From contig JAVMKO010000003.1 in the NCBI GenBank assembly GCA_032164245.1, positions 44,642,890-44,706,889 of the forward strand: a DNA stretch of 64,000 nucleotides. Direction: 5' to 3'. The DNA is from Sternotherus odoratus. Its lineage: Eukaryota; Chordata; Testudines; Kinosternidae. The notes beneath the pieces were generated by a model that saw only the letters and a list, made by a program, of their open reading frames with translations, was not told the origin of the DNA and made no database searches. The position numbers were made by a program, and so were the translations under genes. Shown here one piece after another: positions 12,501 to 21,451 of this stretch. Each line of letters begins with the position of its first letter. Positions within the stretch are counted from its first letter, which is position 1.

Positions 12501-15500
12501 TAGACCAGTGATGGCGAACCCGTGGCACGCGTGCCGCTGCTGGCACGCCGAGCCGTCTCTGTGGGCACGCCGTGACTACAGTCATACACTGTAGTCACGG
12601 CGTCGGCTCCCGCAGACTACATCTCCCACAGTTCTCTGGGGAGAACCCTCCCCAGAGAACACTGAAGCCACGCCCCTCGCTCTATCACCTGACACACGGA
12701 CGTCACAGGAGCGACTGGGGCAGGGGCCTCGCTGGAGTCGGGTCATAGCAGCGTGACCTAGCGAACAAGTAAGCGCCGGGGGAAGGCTGGGCTGGGAGCG
12801 GGGGTAAGCGGTGTGGGGGAGAGACCAGGCTGGGAGCGGGAGTAAGCGGTGTGGGGGAGAGACCAGGCTGGGTGGGTCAGTTGAGGGGGGTTGGAGGGAA
12901 GGAGGTTTGGGGGGGAGAGACCAGGCTGTGTGGGTCAGTTGGGGGGGGGTTGGAGGAAAGGAGGTTTGCGGGGGAGAGACCTGGCTGTGTGGGTCAGTTG
13001 GGGGGGTGGGAGGAAAGGAGGTTTGGGGGGGAGAGACCAGGCTGGGTGGGTCATTTGGGGGGTGGGTGGGAGGGAAGGAGGTTTAGGGGAGAGAGACCGG
13101 GCTGGGTGGGTCATTTGGGGGGGTGGGTGGGAGGGAAGGAGGTTTTGGGGGGAGAGACTGGGCTGAGTGGGTCAGTTGGGGGGGGGGGGTGTACAGTTTT
13201 TTTTTGTTTGTTTGTTTTTGTTTTTTTCAATAAAAAAATGTTTAATGGAAAGCTCTGTTGTTGTGTTTTTCTTTTTAAACAAAAGCTGTTAATTAGTTTG
13301 AAAAACTGTACGAATTGTTTTTTCTAAACTAAAACCTCGTTATTCAGGTTTAATTGCAGTGTTGGCACTTTGAAAAAAACAAGTCGTTTTGGTTTGCAGT
13401 TTGGGCACTTGGGCTCAAAAAGGTTTGCCATCACTGTAATAGACTCACTATTGTGTCATTTACTTCTGTCACCTGACATTGTCCCCTACAGATAATCATG
13501 CAATCTCCAGTACATTGTCCTCCTTTTTCCCTGCAGGATCAAACAAGAGGGCTGTGAAAGACTGCTCTTATTAAAACATATCTATAGTATTAGCTCAGAG
13601 AAAAGTGAAAACAACTAGTAAAGTAAATTATGTATATCAATTTTTCCTCAAGTTTGCAAGTATATGCAACATCCTTTTAAGTGTTGAATAAAATTAGCAC
13701 TTCACCTAATTTAAAAATCTTAAAATAAAAATAGTCTTGCCTCTTTATATTCATACCCATGGCCTCCACCAGGCCTTTCTCCTACCCCAATTTAAAAATA
13801 CTACACAAACAACATAGCCAGTGAAGTGTATTAATACATGCAGTGAAATCCTAAAGGAAAGAATGTTTCTTATTCAAGGGCACATTCAGCATACCTTTTC
13901 CATGACAAGACGAGCAAGCTTTATTGGGTTAGCTATACATTTAACTGCAGATACTGCTCCTGAGGCTAGATTTTTTCCATCCATGATAATGGCATCCATT
14001 TCTACTTCACCCTTCTCATTTAAAACAGATCCATAGCCTAAAGACCAAAGGGAGGGAAAAAAAGACATTAAGAGCTAAACATGGGGTGATTCAGTTTTAT
14101 TAGGCAAACCTTTTTCCAGTTTGTGTATTGGCTTGTTTTAAGCCTCCTAAATGTCAAACAGGTTTTGAAAAGAGAAATATTCCTGTTCAAACAGAAATAA
14201 TTAATAGGACAGTATATGGAACTTAATATAATTGAATTTTTAATGGTACCTAAGTCACTTTAGGTGTGAAGGACAGAGTTACAAACAACTATAAAGGAGA
14301 CTGTTTCTACCCCAATATCTCTTTTTACACATATAAAACTATTTTACCTCCACATTCCTCCAACATTAGATGCAGTGCAACCTATCAGAATACTTTAAGG
14401 TCTAATCTTTTGAGGTGCTGAAATCAGAGATGAAGGCCCACAGTATCTTGCCAGGCCAAACAACAAGATTTCAACCATTGTTGGATTTGGTGCAATGGCA
14501 CAAACGCAAAATTCTAGCAAAAGTGAAAAAATATATTTTCCATTCACCAAAAGTCTAAAATACAGTGAAATATTTATTGTTCAAAAACATAAATGAAGGA
14601 GATAAGAAAAACTAAGACAAATAAAAATGCGAAAATCTCAGCAGTTATTGGAATAGCTTTTGTAACAATTTATATCAATTCTGTAGCAAAACCTTCCTTG
14701 AACAATGAGATGCACTGTGATATGCAGGGTGGTACTGCAAAAAGCTCTCTAGCAACTGGAATATTTTATCATGAGTGCTGGCTAGTAATCGATCATCACT
14801 GAAAACAACACACCTGTAAGTCTTGCAAACAGTGGGGCAGAAAGTACAACTCCATTTGAAATCAAGCTCCTAGTAGAAACACTTTCAGTATGTTGTTAAC
14901 AGGATTGGTGCTTTAGCTGTGCGTAAACTGTGAAAAAGGTATTTTCCTGTTAGTAAACACCAGTTGCCATTCTTCTTTAATATTGGTTTACCAATCTCTG
15001 ACATTAGCCTCTTAGGCCAAAATATTACAGACCTGGGGCCACTGACTTCTGTGAATATTCATGTTGGTAAAATTATATATGCACTGATGTGTGGGGGATG
15101 AAGTATCAAGGAGCTCAATTGTCCAATTTCTGCTTAACTCCTTTCCCCAGAGTTTGAATTCCTCCACAATTTAGTGTTGCCAACCCTCCAGATTGTCCTG
15201 GAGTCTCCCGGAATCGGCATCAATATCCCAGTGACTATTGAAAGCAATCTTGGAGATTTTAATAGGATATTTTAAGAAAATTACATTACATCATGTTGGG
15301 TGTGTGTGTGTGAAATCTCCTGGAATAGCTTCAGTCAGAGTTGGCAACCCTACAGCTGCTATTCAGGGGTCAGTAAGTCAGCAATCTGTGACTAGCACTG
15401 GCTCCCATCTCCCAGCTGGGTCACATATCTGTTCCCACCTCACATGTCCAGGAAGACAAGTTAATGCAGGTGTTTCAAATCCAGGACATTCAAACATGAC

Positions 15501-17580
15501 AGCTGCTGTGCACTGAGAGGGGCATAACTGATCATAAGCCACTACATTTGCAGCAGCACTTCACAAAAATATGGGGCATTTGGTCCAGCTTTGAATCAAG
15601 GGCAGAAAGCAAGAGCCAAGGAAAACCCAAGGGACAGCAAGGAGTGGGTCTGACCTCTTCCAAAAATTGTAGTAGGAGTTGTAGGGGCAGAGCACTTATC
15701 TAGCAGATGAGAGGGAGTCTGTGTGCCCCTTTGTCTGCTCTGATTGGAGCCTGTTCCTCCCTGCTATCTAGGGACCACTGTGTGGCTGGGCCTGCGAGGG
15801 AGAAGAGAGCATAAAGAGCCTTGTACAAGGACTGCAGCTCAGAGTATATCTTGTACATGGTAGGCTTGGGGTTGCTATTATCAGGTCAGGTTTCTGTATT
15901 AGATATGGACTAGCTGCAGAGCTATTCCAGACAGATATACCAGAGATGTAGGACGCTTTATTAAACTGCCAGGGAAAGCTGGTGTGAACTTGTTATGTTA
16001 CACAGAACACCACCTCGTGGCTGAACAGTATATTACAGTTTAGAATTCCACTCCATACAGAATGTAAACTAGCAATGTTAGCCCCCACAGAAGGGATGGG
16101 CAGGAGGTGTGACCATGGTCCCTTTTCACCTCAGCCAGTGGAGCTAAGCAGCTTCTAAAGGGAGAATATGCTGCATGCTCCCTGCATGCAGTTAGATCTA
16201 GAAGACACTGTGCCTCTGAACTGAACCCTGTTATCTGAGAAGAGACCTGCATCACTTCACCTTACCCCCGTTTCCTCCCCGCCCCAATCCTTCTCTTTAG
16301 CAATGCTGGTGTTTTCCAGCAAACTTTACACAATAAAACCGCTTTCTCCGTTATGGAGATAAACACCACATGGTGGATTTTAAACAGCCACTCCAATCAG
16401 GCCTCTCTTCACATAGCTTTCAGCTCATTTTCTCCTGCTCATTAAATACAGCTGTTCTCAATGAGCTTTAACACATGTAGCTGTATATGTAAGTGATTAC
16501 AACTATTTACCATGTGCATTAGTGAAGCCAAACTTTAACAAGTGGGCTGCAAAACTGTTTCAGCTGAAAGCTCAGGCCCACAACCTTAGCAATTTTTTGT
16601 TAAAAGTCATTTAATGTGTGAAGTACATTATAAACAGAGCACGAAATACAGTTATCTGAGCAAAGAGTAAATTTGAGTAAACACTATTAAACAAAATCTA
16701 TTTCAGGCTTAAAATATCCTGATTTGCTCATTTATACCAAAAGGTGGCCACAAGACTCAGTCCAGGAAAAGGGAAGTCATATAGATGTACTTTGCTTTAT
16801 ATGCTAGTTAAATGTTAAAATTATTGACTGATGATCATTTTGGTAGAGGATAATATGAAGTTTTATCAGCCATTTACGATAGTATGATAAATTCTGAGCA
16901 GCTGCTTGCAGTCATTAAAATCAGCAGAAATAACAGTAAACATATGGGGCTAAATTACCCTCTCAGTTACTTTGGTCAACTGAAGCTAAAGGATTCAATG
17001 CAGCAAAGCTAATGAAGTAACACCAGTGAAACAGAAGGAAAGTTTCACTAACAGATTTTGTGTCATGTGGTACAGCCACTCTATTTAATGGATTAGCTGG
17101 TTGATATTGGAGTAGTACATTTTTACAGTGCTCTGTCAGAAACGATACAACTAAGAACCTCAAGTCTTGTATTTTAGAGAACAGCAAGGCTTCCTGAGGA
17201 CAGTGTTTTGCAGACAGACAATCACTTTTCTTGCCCTAGAGAGAAATACATAACTTTAAAATATCAGTGACTATCTGGCTGAGCTTGATTAATATGAGAT
17301 TGACAAGTTGGACAAGGAATAATGATAAAGTTATGGGGAATGAAAATATCCCCAGATGGGTACATATGTGGTGGTGGCACAAGAATGGTCCACCTACCTT
17401 TCCCTAACTTATATATATTTTTGCTCCCTCTCCCTCCATCCCAGTAGGACTCAAGAGTAGTAATTCCAGGAGTCACAGGATACTGTATAAAGGGATACGG
17501 AGAGTCTTTGGTCAGCTTTTGGGTATTACAAATTATATTATTTCAGTGGCCATTGTAGTCAGCCAGATTTTCAGCCTTTT

Positions 17581-17619
<39 letters not shown>

Positions 17620-19364
17620 AATCCCAATAGTGGCACCAAGATGTACTACAAAAAAACACCACACACAAGTAAACCTTACTCAACCAAAAAGCTCCACTGG
17701 CTTCAAATAGATGCTCTGTCTGAATAAAGATTAAAAATGCATGGTCATCTGTGTATTTGTAGACTCATCTATATTTGTGCATAACAAACCAGGAGACCAC
17801 ATAATCTTTTGGTTATAATTCTTCCCTTCCCCCCCTCCTCTGTTTTTCATCATCACACATAGTATTACGTTTAAATGTAGGCCCAGACACTGTGACTGGC
17901 TCCATGCAGGCAGATGAAGACCTAATCCCAAGTGGAGCTGCAATAAAGTTGGCAGGACTCCTCAGGGGATCACGGATTTGCCTGTGTAGACCTAGCTGAT
18001 GTCTTCTATGGCAAAAAGACAATGTCTGGCCAGAGGAGCACTTGTCCAACACATACAAGGTAAAGCTATATAGTATTTAAGCATTAAAATAAATAAAATG
18101 CTGAAAACAATGTTCAGATACTGATCCATTAACATGAGCAAAACAAACCTCAGAATATTGGGGGAATAAAGACAGCTCTCATGGATAGGCAAAGAAAAGT
18201 GCAAGCTCAAGTAGAGAACAAATCTAGGGTTGGTTATATAACAATCCCACCCTGCATACCACGTTGGCTCCATATTTCTGTGTCCATTTTGCTAACTCAG
18301 AAAGGCTTGTCACCAGCAGTGTTTTTTTACACATGTCAGTCAGAGAACAATATAATTCTAACACAAAGTGAACTGGCTTTTCAGTTACAGGGCGGGGAAG
18401 GCCATATGATGCTCTCTTAACAAGGTGGCCATGCTGAAAACAAGTGCTTCTACATAAAGCACTAAACAAATGTGGGCTTTTTTCTTCAGCTCCATTACTG
18501 ATGTATTGAGTGGGAGCACTAGAGGAGGAAAAGGAGCACTATTTTCCACTCACTTTAAGCAAGATGATAAAATGGGGTTGATGGGAAGGGGAAAATATTA
18601 GCATCATTGAAGATGGGGGTCATAACTGGTGTTCTTAGTAATGAGCATACTCATAAGAATTCACAAATTATCTACTGTCTTAACAGCACTGGTATTCTGA
18701 AGAGAACAATCCCACGCAGGGAGTAGATATAGGTAAAGCACTGACAAAAAGATCGAGGTCTAAGTTTTGTCCATAGTTGCATTCAGGCAATTTAAATGGA
18801 AATGCCAGGGTTATAATGAAGGTATAATTCATTCCTGAGGATGTGGGTCTCTTATTAAGATCATAGTACAAAAATGAAGAAACTTCTGCAGAAGAAGAAC
18901 ACTGCAGAACAAGAACAAAGCTGCAGGTATTTAAATAAAACCTGAGACCAAAAATAGAAACTCTTCTTCTGTGAATCTACATGTAACTACATGCTCTTTG
19001 CTTACAATGAGAAATAAGGCATCTTGAGAGGCTAGCATCCAAACAAGTGCAGTCTCTGGTCTAACTGCATCACATTGAAAAATCCCTCCCTTCCCCCCCA
19101 CGAGCAAAATACACAAGGATAATAATGTGATCTACATAGACATATTTCATTCTGTGGTTATATGCTTGAAAAATTACCTGCATTAAAATGTGGATCATCT
19201 TCCATTGATGTCACTGCTTCATCAACTGCATCTAACGCACTGCCTCCTTGTTTAAGGATACTGTAACCTTTCAGTGCTGCTCTGGTAACACCTGAACGAG
19301 CTCCTTCTTCCCGATCTTTAAAGATGCGGCCAGCTCCACCATGAACCACAATAACAGGCTTCAT
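449..19364 (-). CDS. ASRGL1: ASRGL1, isoaspartyl peptidase/L-asparaginase; 5' five coding exons of a gene cut by the window edge
   Basis: The enzyme is an Ntn-hydrolase that removes isoaspartyl residues from dipeptides and hydrolyses L-asparagine. The precursor cleaves itself so that an internal Thr becomes the N-terminal nucleophile. Five exons (19364-19178, 14037-13895, 7443-7289, 4176-4058, 559-449) join with GT/AG boundaries and matching phases into 238 complete codons plus one base. Recognisable blocks in order are VVHGGAG near the N-terminus, [46 protein letters not shown] with nucleophile Thr166, CATSTGG (Thr184), GRVGDS (Arg194, Asp197) and STTGHGES (Thr217). These match the human catalytic residues with an offset of two. 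The family is about 308 residues, so roughly 70 C-terminal residues lie beyond base 1. The frame is open in every exon, so I read it as a functional gene. Confidence 0.95.
560..4057 (-). other. ASRGL1 intron 4
   Basis: This is the intron between exons 5 and 4. Apart from the Penelope-end fragment at 3657-3771, I see only low-copy sequence with no coding potential. The ORFs of 60-160 codons here have no recognisable domain and lack codon structure. Confidence 0.8.
3657..3771 (-). mobile_element. Penelope-like 3' end fragment, minus strand
   Basis: Read on the minus strand it contains GTGGGTATTAGCCCACGAAA, then GCTTATGCTTCAAAACTTTA, a GGTGCCACAGGACTTGGTTA block and an end reading CTCTCTGATTC. 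The same series occurs at 7940-8065 and 47883-47976. The CUGANGA half of the hammerhead core is missing, so this copy is truncated through the ribozyme. Confidence 0.75.
4058..4176 (-). CDS. ASRGL1: ASRGL1 coding exon 4 with the catalytic threonine (residues 162-201 plus one base)
   Basis: The acceptor GGCAG precedes base 4176, and the donor GTACGAG starts at 4057. The translation reads [12 protein letters not shown], with Thr166 as autocleavage site and nucleophile, then CATSTGG (Thr184) and GRVGDS (Arg194, Asp197, which bind the substrate carboxylate in the family). This exon is too short to stand out as an ORF and was found by reading the minus strand. Confidence 0.95.
4482..5057 (+). mobile_element. 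CR1 LINE, 5'-truncated ORF2 end and 3' tail
   Basis: The translation shows the CR1 ORF2 C-terminal block: [20 protein letters not shown], then [20 protein letters not shown], then a stop at an Arg/Met position (TGA near 4697) and the continuation [11 protein letters not shown]. The 3' end CCTTCCAACCCTGATATTCT is the standard CR1 tail. It is 5'-truncated and carries several disabling changes, so it is an inactive copy inside ASRGL1 intron 3. Confidence 0.9.
5325..5525. mobile_element. hAT-type non-autonomous transposon fragment
   Basis: The G+C-rich internal block (CGCAGCTCCCATTGGGTGGG onward) and the end GCAGTTTGCCCATTTCT match the turtle hAT family whose termini read CAGGGGTGGGCAAACT. The opposite terminus is missing. 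Confidence 0.6.
7289..7443 (-). CDS. ASRGL1: ASRGL1 coding exon 3 (residues 111-161 plus two bases of Lys162)
   Basis: The exon follows a CTGTCAG acceptor and reads [10 protein letters not shown], then [12 protein letters not shown], then a charged stretch ending QELK. The stretch before the nucleophile is the variable, exposed linker removed or loosened at self-cleavage, so its divergence is expected. The phase requires the donor GTAGGT beginning at 7288. A second GT four bases downstream would put TAG in frame (see findings). Confidence 0.92.
7843..8065. mobile_element. Head-to-head inverted dimer of Penelope-like 3' ends
   Basis: The left arm (7843-7928, minus) and right arm (7940-8027, plus) are near-perfect reverse complements around an 11-nt spacer. 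Bases 8028-8065 belong only to the right copy and contain the CAGACTAACATGGCTACCTC tail. The insert is flanked by the direct repeat CTTTATAGAACTGGT at 7828-7842 and 8066-8080, so the dimer entered as one unit or was built during a single insertion. Confidence 0.85.
7940..7984 (+). ncRNA. Hammerhead-ribozyme-like core in a Penelope-like 3' end
   Basis: CTGACGA at 7945-7951 fits the hammerhead CUGANGA core. GTGGG (7953-7957) pairs with CCCAC (7964-7968) as stem II, followed directly by GAAA (7969-7972). AGC-TTAT-GCT can form the very short stem III seen in retroelement hammerheads. Penelope-like elements are known to carry hammerhead motifs. Stem I pairing is not obvious by eye, so activity is unproven. 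The reverse complement of the left arm holds a second core (CCGACGA) with one G-U pair in stem II. Confidence 0.6.
8441..8535. repeat. Fold-back MITE fragment rich in GCTTAAGTACAT words
   Basis: The segment starts AAGGCCCTGATTCAGCAAAG and contains inverted CACTTAAG/CTTAAGTACAT words able to fold on themselves. This is the pattern of an old amniote palindromic MITE. The second terminus is lost. Confidence 0.5.
9148..9449. mobile_element. MITE with GGTACATCTGCAC / GGTGTGTCTACC ends
   Basis: One end reads AAGGTACATCTGCACGCACT. The other, read in reverse, is GAGGGTGTGTCTACCTGGCA. Similar 'GTCTAC' termini flank a G+C-richer core with paired 'gagccc' words. This fits a turtle non-autonomous DNA transposon related by its ends to the piece at 39040-39293. 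No TSD is clear. Confidence 0.55.
10757..10866. mobile_element. MITE with TAGGGTGACCAGA end, 3' truncated
   Basis: It begins ATAGGGTGACCAGACAGCAA and carries the internal AATCAGGACTGTCCCTATAA block of a common turtle MITE. The matching inverted terminus (TCTGGTCACCCTA) is absent here. Confidence 0.6.
11035..11240 (+). repeat. MIR-like (CORE-SINE) copy
   Basis: The run ATTATCCCCATTTTACAGAT followed by GAGGAAACTGAGGCACAGAG and CCAAGGTCACCTGGTAGGTC is the conserved central/3' region of MIR-type SINEs. The copy is well preserved for such an old family. Confidence 0.8.
11967..12140. repeat. MITE fragment beginning AGGCCTTGTCTACAT
   Basis: AGGCCTTGTCTACATGAAAA matches the terminal sequence of a frequent turtle MITE. 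I cannot find its other end, so the right boundary is approximate. Confidence 0.4.
12506..13436. mobile_element. Full-length non-autonomous hAT element A (931 bp) with minisatellite core
   Basis: Terminal inverted repeats are CAGTGATGGCGAACCC and AGGTTTGCCATCACTG. The 8-bp TSD TAATAGAC flanks it at 12498-12505 and 13437-13444, diagnostic for hAT. Near the left end are two hairpins (12568-12602 and 12631-12660). The centre holds six to seven units of about 58-61 bp (12819-13190) starting GAGAGACCAGGCTG. There is no transposase; ORFs across the core are by-products of the repeat. It lies in ASRGL1 intron 2. Confidence 0.93.
12819..13190. repeat. Minisatellite, about 60-bp unit, inside hAT element A
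   Basis: GAGAGACC-type unit starts fall near 12819, 12857, 12915, 12974, 13031, 13091 and 13152. Each unit contains GGCTGGGTGGGTCA, a G-run, GGAGG-type A/G-rich sequence and GGAGGTTTG. The same unit recurs in two other hAT elements here. Confidence 0.92.
13895..14037 (-). CDS. ASRGL1: ASRGL1 coding exon 2 (residues 63-110)
   Basis: The acceptor ends in TAG at 14038 and the donor GTATGC starts at 13894. Two bases complete Gly63, then 47 codons run from [14 protein letters not shown] to KLARLVMEK and end in phase 0. The block [14 protein letters not shown] and the segment [15 protein letters not shown] are nearly invariant in vertebrate ASRGL1. Confidence 0.95.
15172..15347. mobile_element. 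MITE with TTGCCAACCCT / AGTTGGCAACCCT ends
   Basis: One end reads TAGTGTTGCCAACCCTCCAG and the other AGAGTTGGCAACCCTAC. The internal TGGAGTCTCC and AATCTCCTGGAATAGCTTCA words are those of a common turtle MITE family. A (TG)n run lies inside. Confidence 0.6.
15640..16020 (+). repeat. LTR-like or interspersed segment similar to 28490-28562
   Basis: Bases 15848-15925 (CTTGTACATGGTAGGCTTGG onward) resemble 28490-28562 on the same strand. A CATAAAGAGCC word could be a TATA-type signal. No termini or TSD are clear, so the class is uncertain. Confidence 0.35.
17581..17619. repeat. (CA)n(TA)n microsatellite
   Basis: About ten CA units are followed directly by about ten TA units. Confidence 0.95.
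19178..19364 (-). CDS. ASRGL1: ASRGL1 coding exon 1 (residues 1-62 plus first base of Gly63)
   Basis: The ATG is at 19364-19362 and starts [12 protein letters not shown], the conserved N-terminus of the alpha subunit. The human protein has one more Gly in this loop. The exon ends with FNA plus one base (phase 1), followed by a GTAAT donor at 19177. An in-frame ATG matching the family start fixes the initiation site. The bases just upstream on the minus strand end in TTTGGCAG directly before TATG, so this may be the acceptor of a preceding 5'UTR intron. Confidence 0.95.
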
Positions 19365-21039
19365 ACTGCCAAACCCTTGCCAATTACAGATGTAGAAACA
19401 TGTTATTCAGAATTAATTTTCCTAAAACACACGCAAGGCAAGAAGCTTTGGCGATCGCTCCCTTCTTCATGTCCCAGCTCCACAGATGAAATCCTCTGTG
19501 TCTCAGTGTGATATTCACTAGGTTTATTTTTCAGGAGACCAAACATTCTCAATATAGGCTTCCCGATTCTGTAATTTACCTCAAGTGCTGACAGGGCATA
19601 AGTATGTTGACTTTCGTGGCATATGTTGCAAAGACTATCTATTTACTCAGCCTTTTCCTAAGGGATGTAAGGAAGGAAGGAAGGTTTTTAAAGGTTCATT
19701 CTTACTGCCTCTTTAGTCAATGGAAGTTTTGCATGTGACTTTAGTGGATGCAGGACTGACCCTTCATAACTCATGGGGAAAGAGAATTTGATTTGAATAA
19801 TTATTTCATGTGTTTTTTCAATTATATTATTCACATGGGCTTGAGATATCGTGATAGGCACAGATTACATACTCTGATGAAATAAATAAGAGCTCAACAA
19901 ATGAGAAGCAGAATTATACTGAAGAAAGGTGAAAGAGAAACACACCTCTTGGGAGAAACATGATCATACTTAAATACTTTTGTCTGTAAATTCTCTTTCT
20001 GCATTATGACTGTATATTTAGTAAGTAAATAGAGCCAAGAAACAGCAGCTACAAACTGACTGAATGGTTAGGTGAAAAAGAAAAGAAAAAAAAAAAAGAG
20101 GTCATGACAATTCTGCACCTGAAATGGTTTTGGTTTCAAGTTACTCTTTTTATACACTGAGGGCAGAATTTGATCTTAAGATATATGCAGGAAACCTCCA
20201 TTCACTTCAGTGGGGGATGCAATTTTTTTTAGTAAATCCTAATTTTGACGAGCTTTTAAAAATAAGTTTGCACACTATATATATCTACATCTACACATTA
20301 CAAGATATTGCACTTGTCTCCCTCAACCTGTTTTAAGAAGTTTCACTTATAGAAGAATTATTTCTCCACATATAACAAATTATAAGGAAATTAAAACTTG
20401 AGGCTTGTTCCTGCTAACCTTTCCTTCATGTCAAGTGAATAATCCTTATCCTCCACTTTAATCAACGTGTTTGCATAATTAAGTTAAAGCTACTCACTGA
20501 CAAGAAGGAAGTGTTAAGCAAGATCTGGCCTTAGTCTAAAACTTAACTGATGTTTTTGCCTAGATTTCAAACCTTTGACCACTTGCAAGGTAAGTATTCT
20601 GTGAAACACAAGATAGTAAAAGCTGGTAGTGAACCGTTTAATTCTTGACTGTATAGAAAGGAACATTAATTGCTTTGCCTCTCGGTAAAGAATAAGAAAT
20701 AAGGCATCTGGAGAGACCATCAGCCAAACAAGTACAGTTTGCACTCATCTAAATGTACCACGTTCAAAAATTTACAAACATCCATCTCTGTCTAGAACAA
20801 CGGTATCTTTGTCTTTATGGCCCTTTCTCCTTTGCTTTTCCTCCATTTCCATCTTACTTCCTGGACTCATGAGGCATTTCACCACATGAAAAGAGTATAT
20901 CAGGACTCACTATTATTATTAAGAAGATGACACATGCCAATGAGAGGAATGATCTTGGCTACAATACATCTTTTCACAGATAAGGTGGTAAACTGTGAGC
21001 CATATGATATTGTAAATTACATTTCTCATGACAGGTTCA
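19365..21039. other. Presumed 5'UTR intron or upstream region of ASRGL1, no feature seen
   Basis: This is A+T-rich low-copy sequence with no repeat family or exon that I recognise. If the promoter is near 24.5 kb, this is part of the first, non-coding intron. Confidence 0.5.
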
Positions 21040-21190
21040 AGAATAGCAGCCATGTTAATCTGTATCTATAGAGAAAGGGAGGAATACTTGTAGGACCTTA
21101 GAGACTTACTAGTTTATTTCAGCATAAACTTTCATGGGCTGAAATAAACTAGTTAGTCTCTAAGGTGCTACAAGTATTCCTCGCTTTCTT
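21040..21190. mobile_element. Second inverted pair of Penelope-like tails, hammerhead centre reduced
   Basis: The left arm 21073-21123 and right arm 21138-21188 are near-perfect reverse complements (GAAATAAACTAGTTAGTCTC and its complement) around a 14-nt spacer reading ATAAACTTTCATGG. The words GTTAGTCTCTAAGGTGCTAC mark the same 3' family as 45025-45070. Only a remnant of the stem II/GAAA part remains in the middle. Confidence 0.75.
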
Positions 21191-21451
21191 TACATTTATC
21201 ATGCAATTGTTATAGTCTGGATTCTGCCTCCATCTTCTCCTAGGACTATTTTGAACATTACAAGCCTCTGAATAGTCATCATTAAAAATAGATACACTGA
21301 TGCCAAAAAACAAACAGACCCCATTTTATTCTTTACCTTCCCAAATGTTTACTTTGAAGTATATGAGTTGCATTATTTAGTCCTGGACATTTGACTGGTT
21401 TTGAGGCCCAATCTCTTATAAGCCACAAGGTTTTGGAAAGGGAGCTATATG

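Larger units (their letters stand above)
7444..13894 (-). other. ASRGL1 intron 2
   Basis: This intron hosts a Penelope-end inverted dimer (7843-8065), a palindromic MITE fragment (8441-8535), MITEs at 9148-9449, 10757-10866 and 11967-12140, a MIR-like SINE (11035-11240) and a full-length hAT element (12506-13436). The stretches between them show no recognisable feature. Confidence 0.75.
14038..19177 (-). other. ASRGL1 intron 1 (between coding exons 1 and 2)
   Basis: The intron contains a MITE (15172-15347), an LTR-like segment (15640-16020) and a CA/TA microsatellite (17581-17619). The rest, including 14060-15170 and 16060-19170, shows no feature I can name. Confidence 0.75.

Noticed and set aside
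12811..13327. Gly/Arg-rich ORFs of 91-158 codons
   Set aside because: Repeat-generated frames in hAT element A; the same pattern reappears at 57767-58123 in the second copy.
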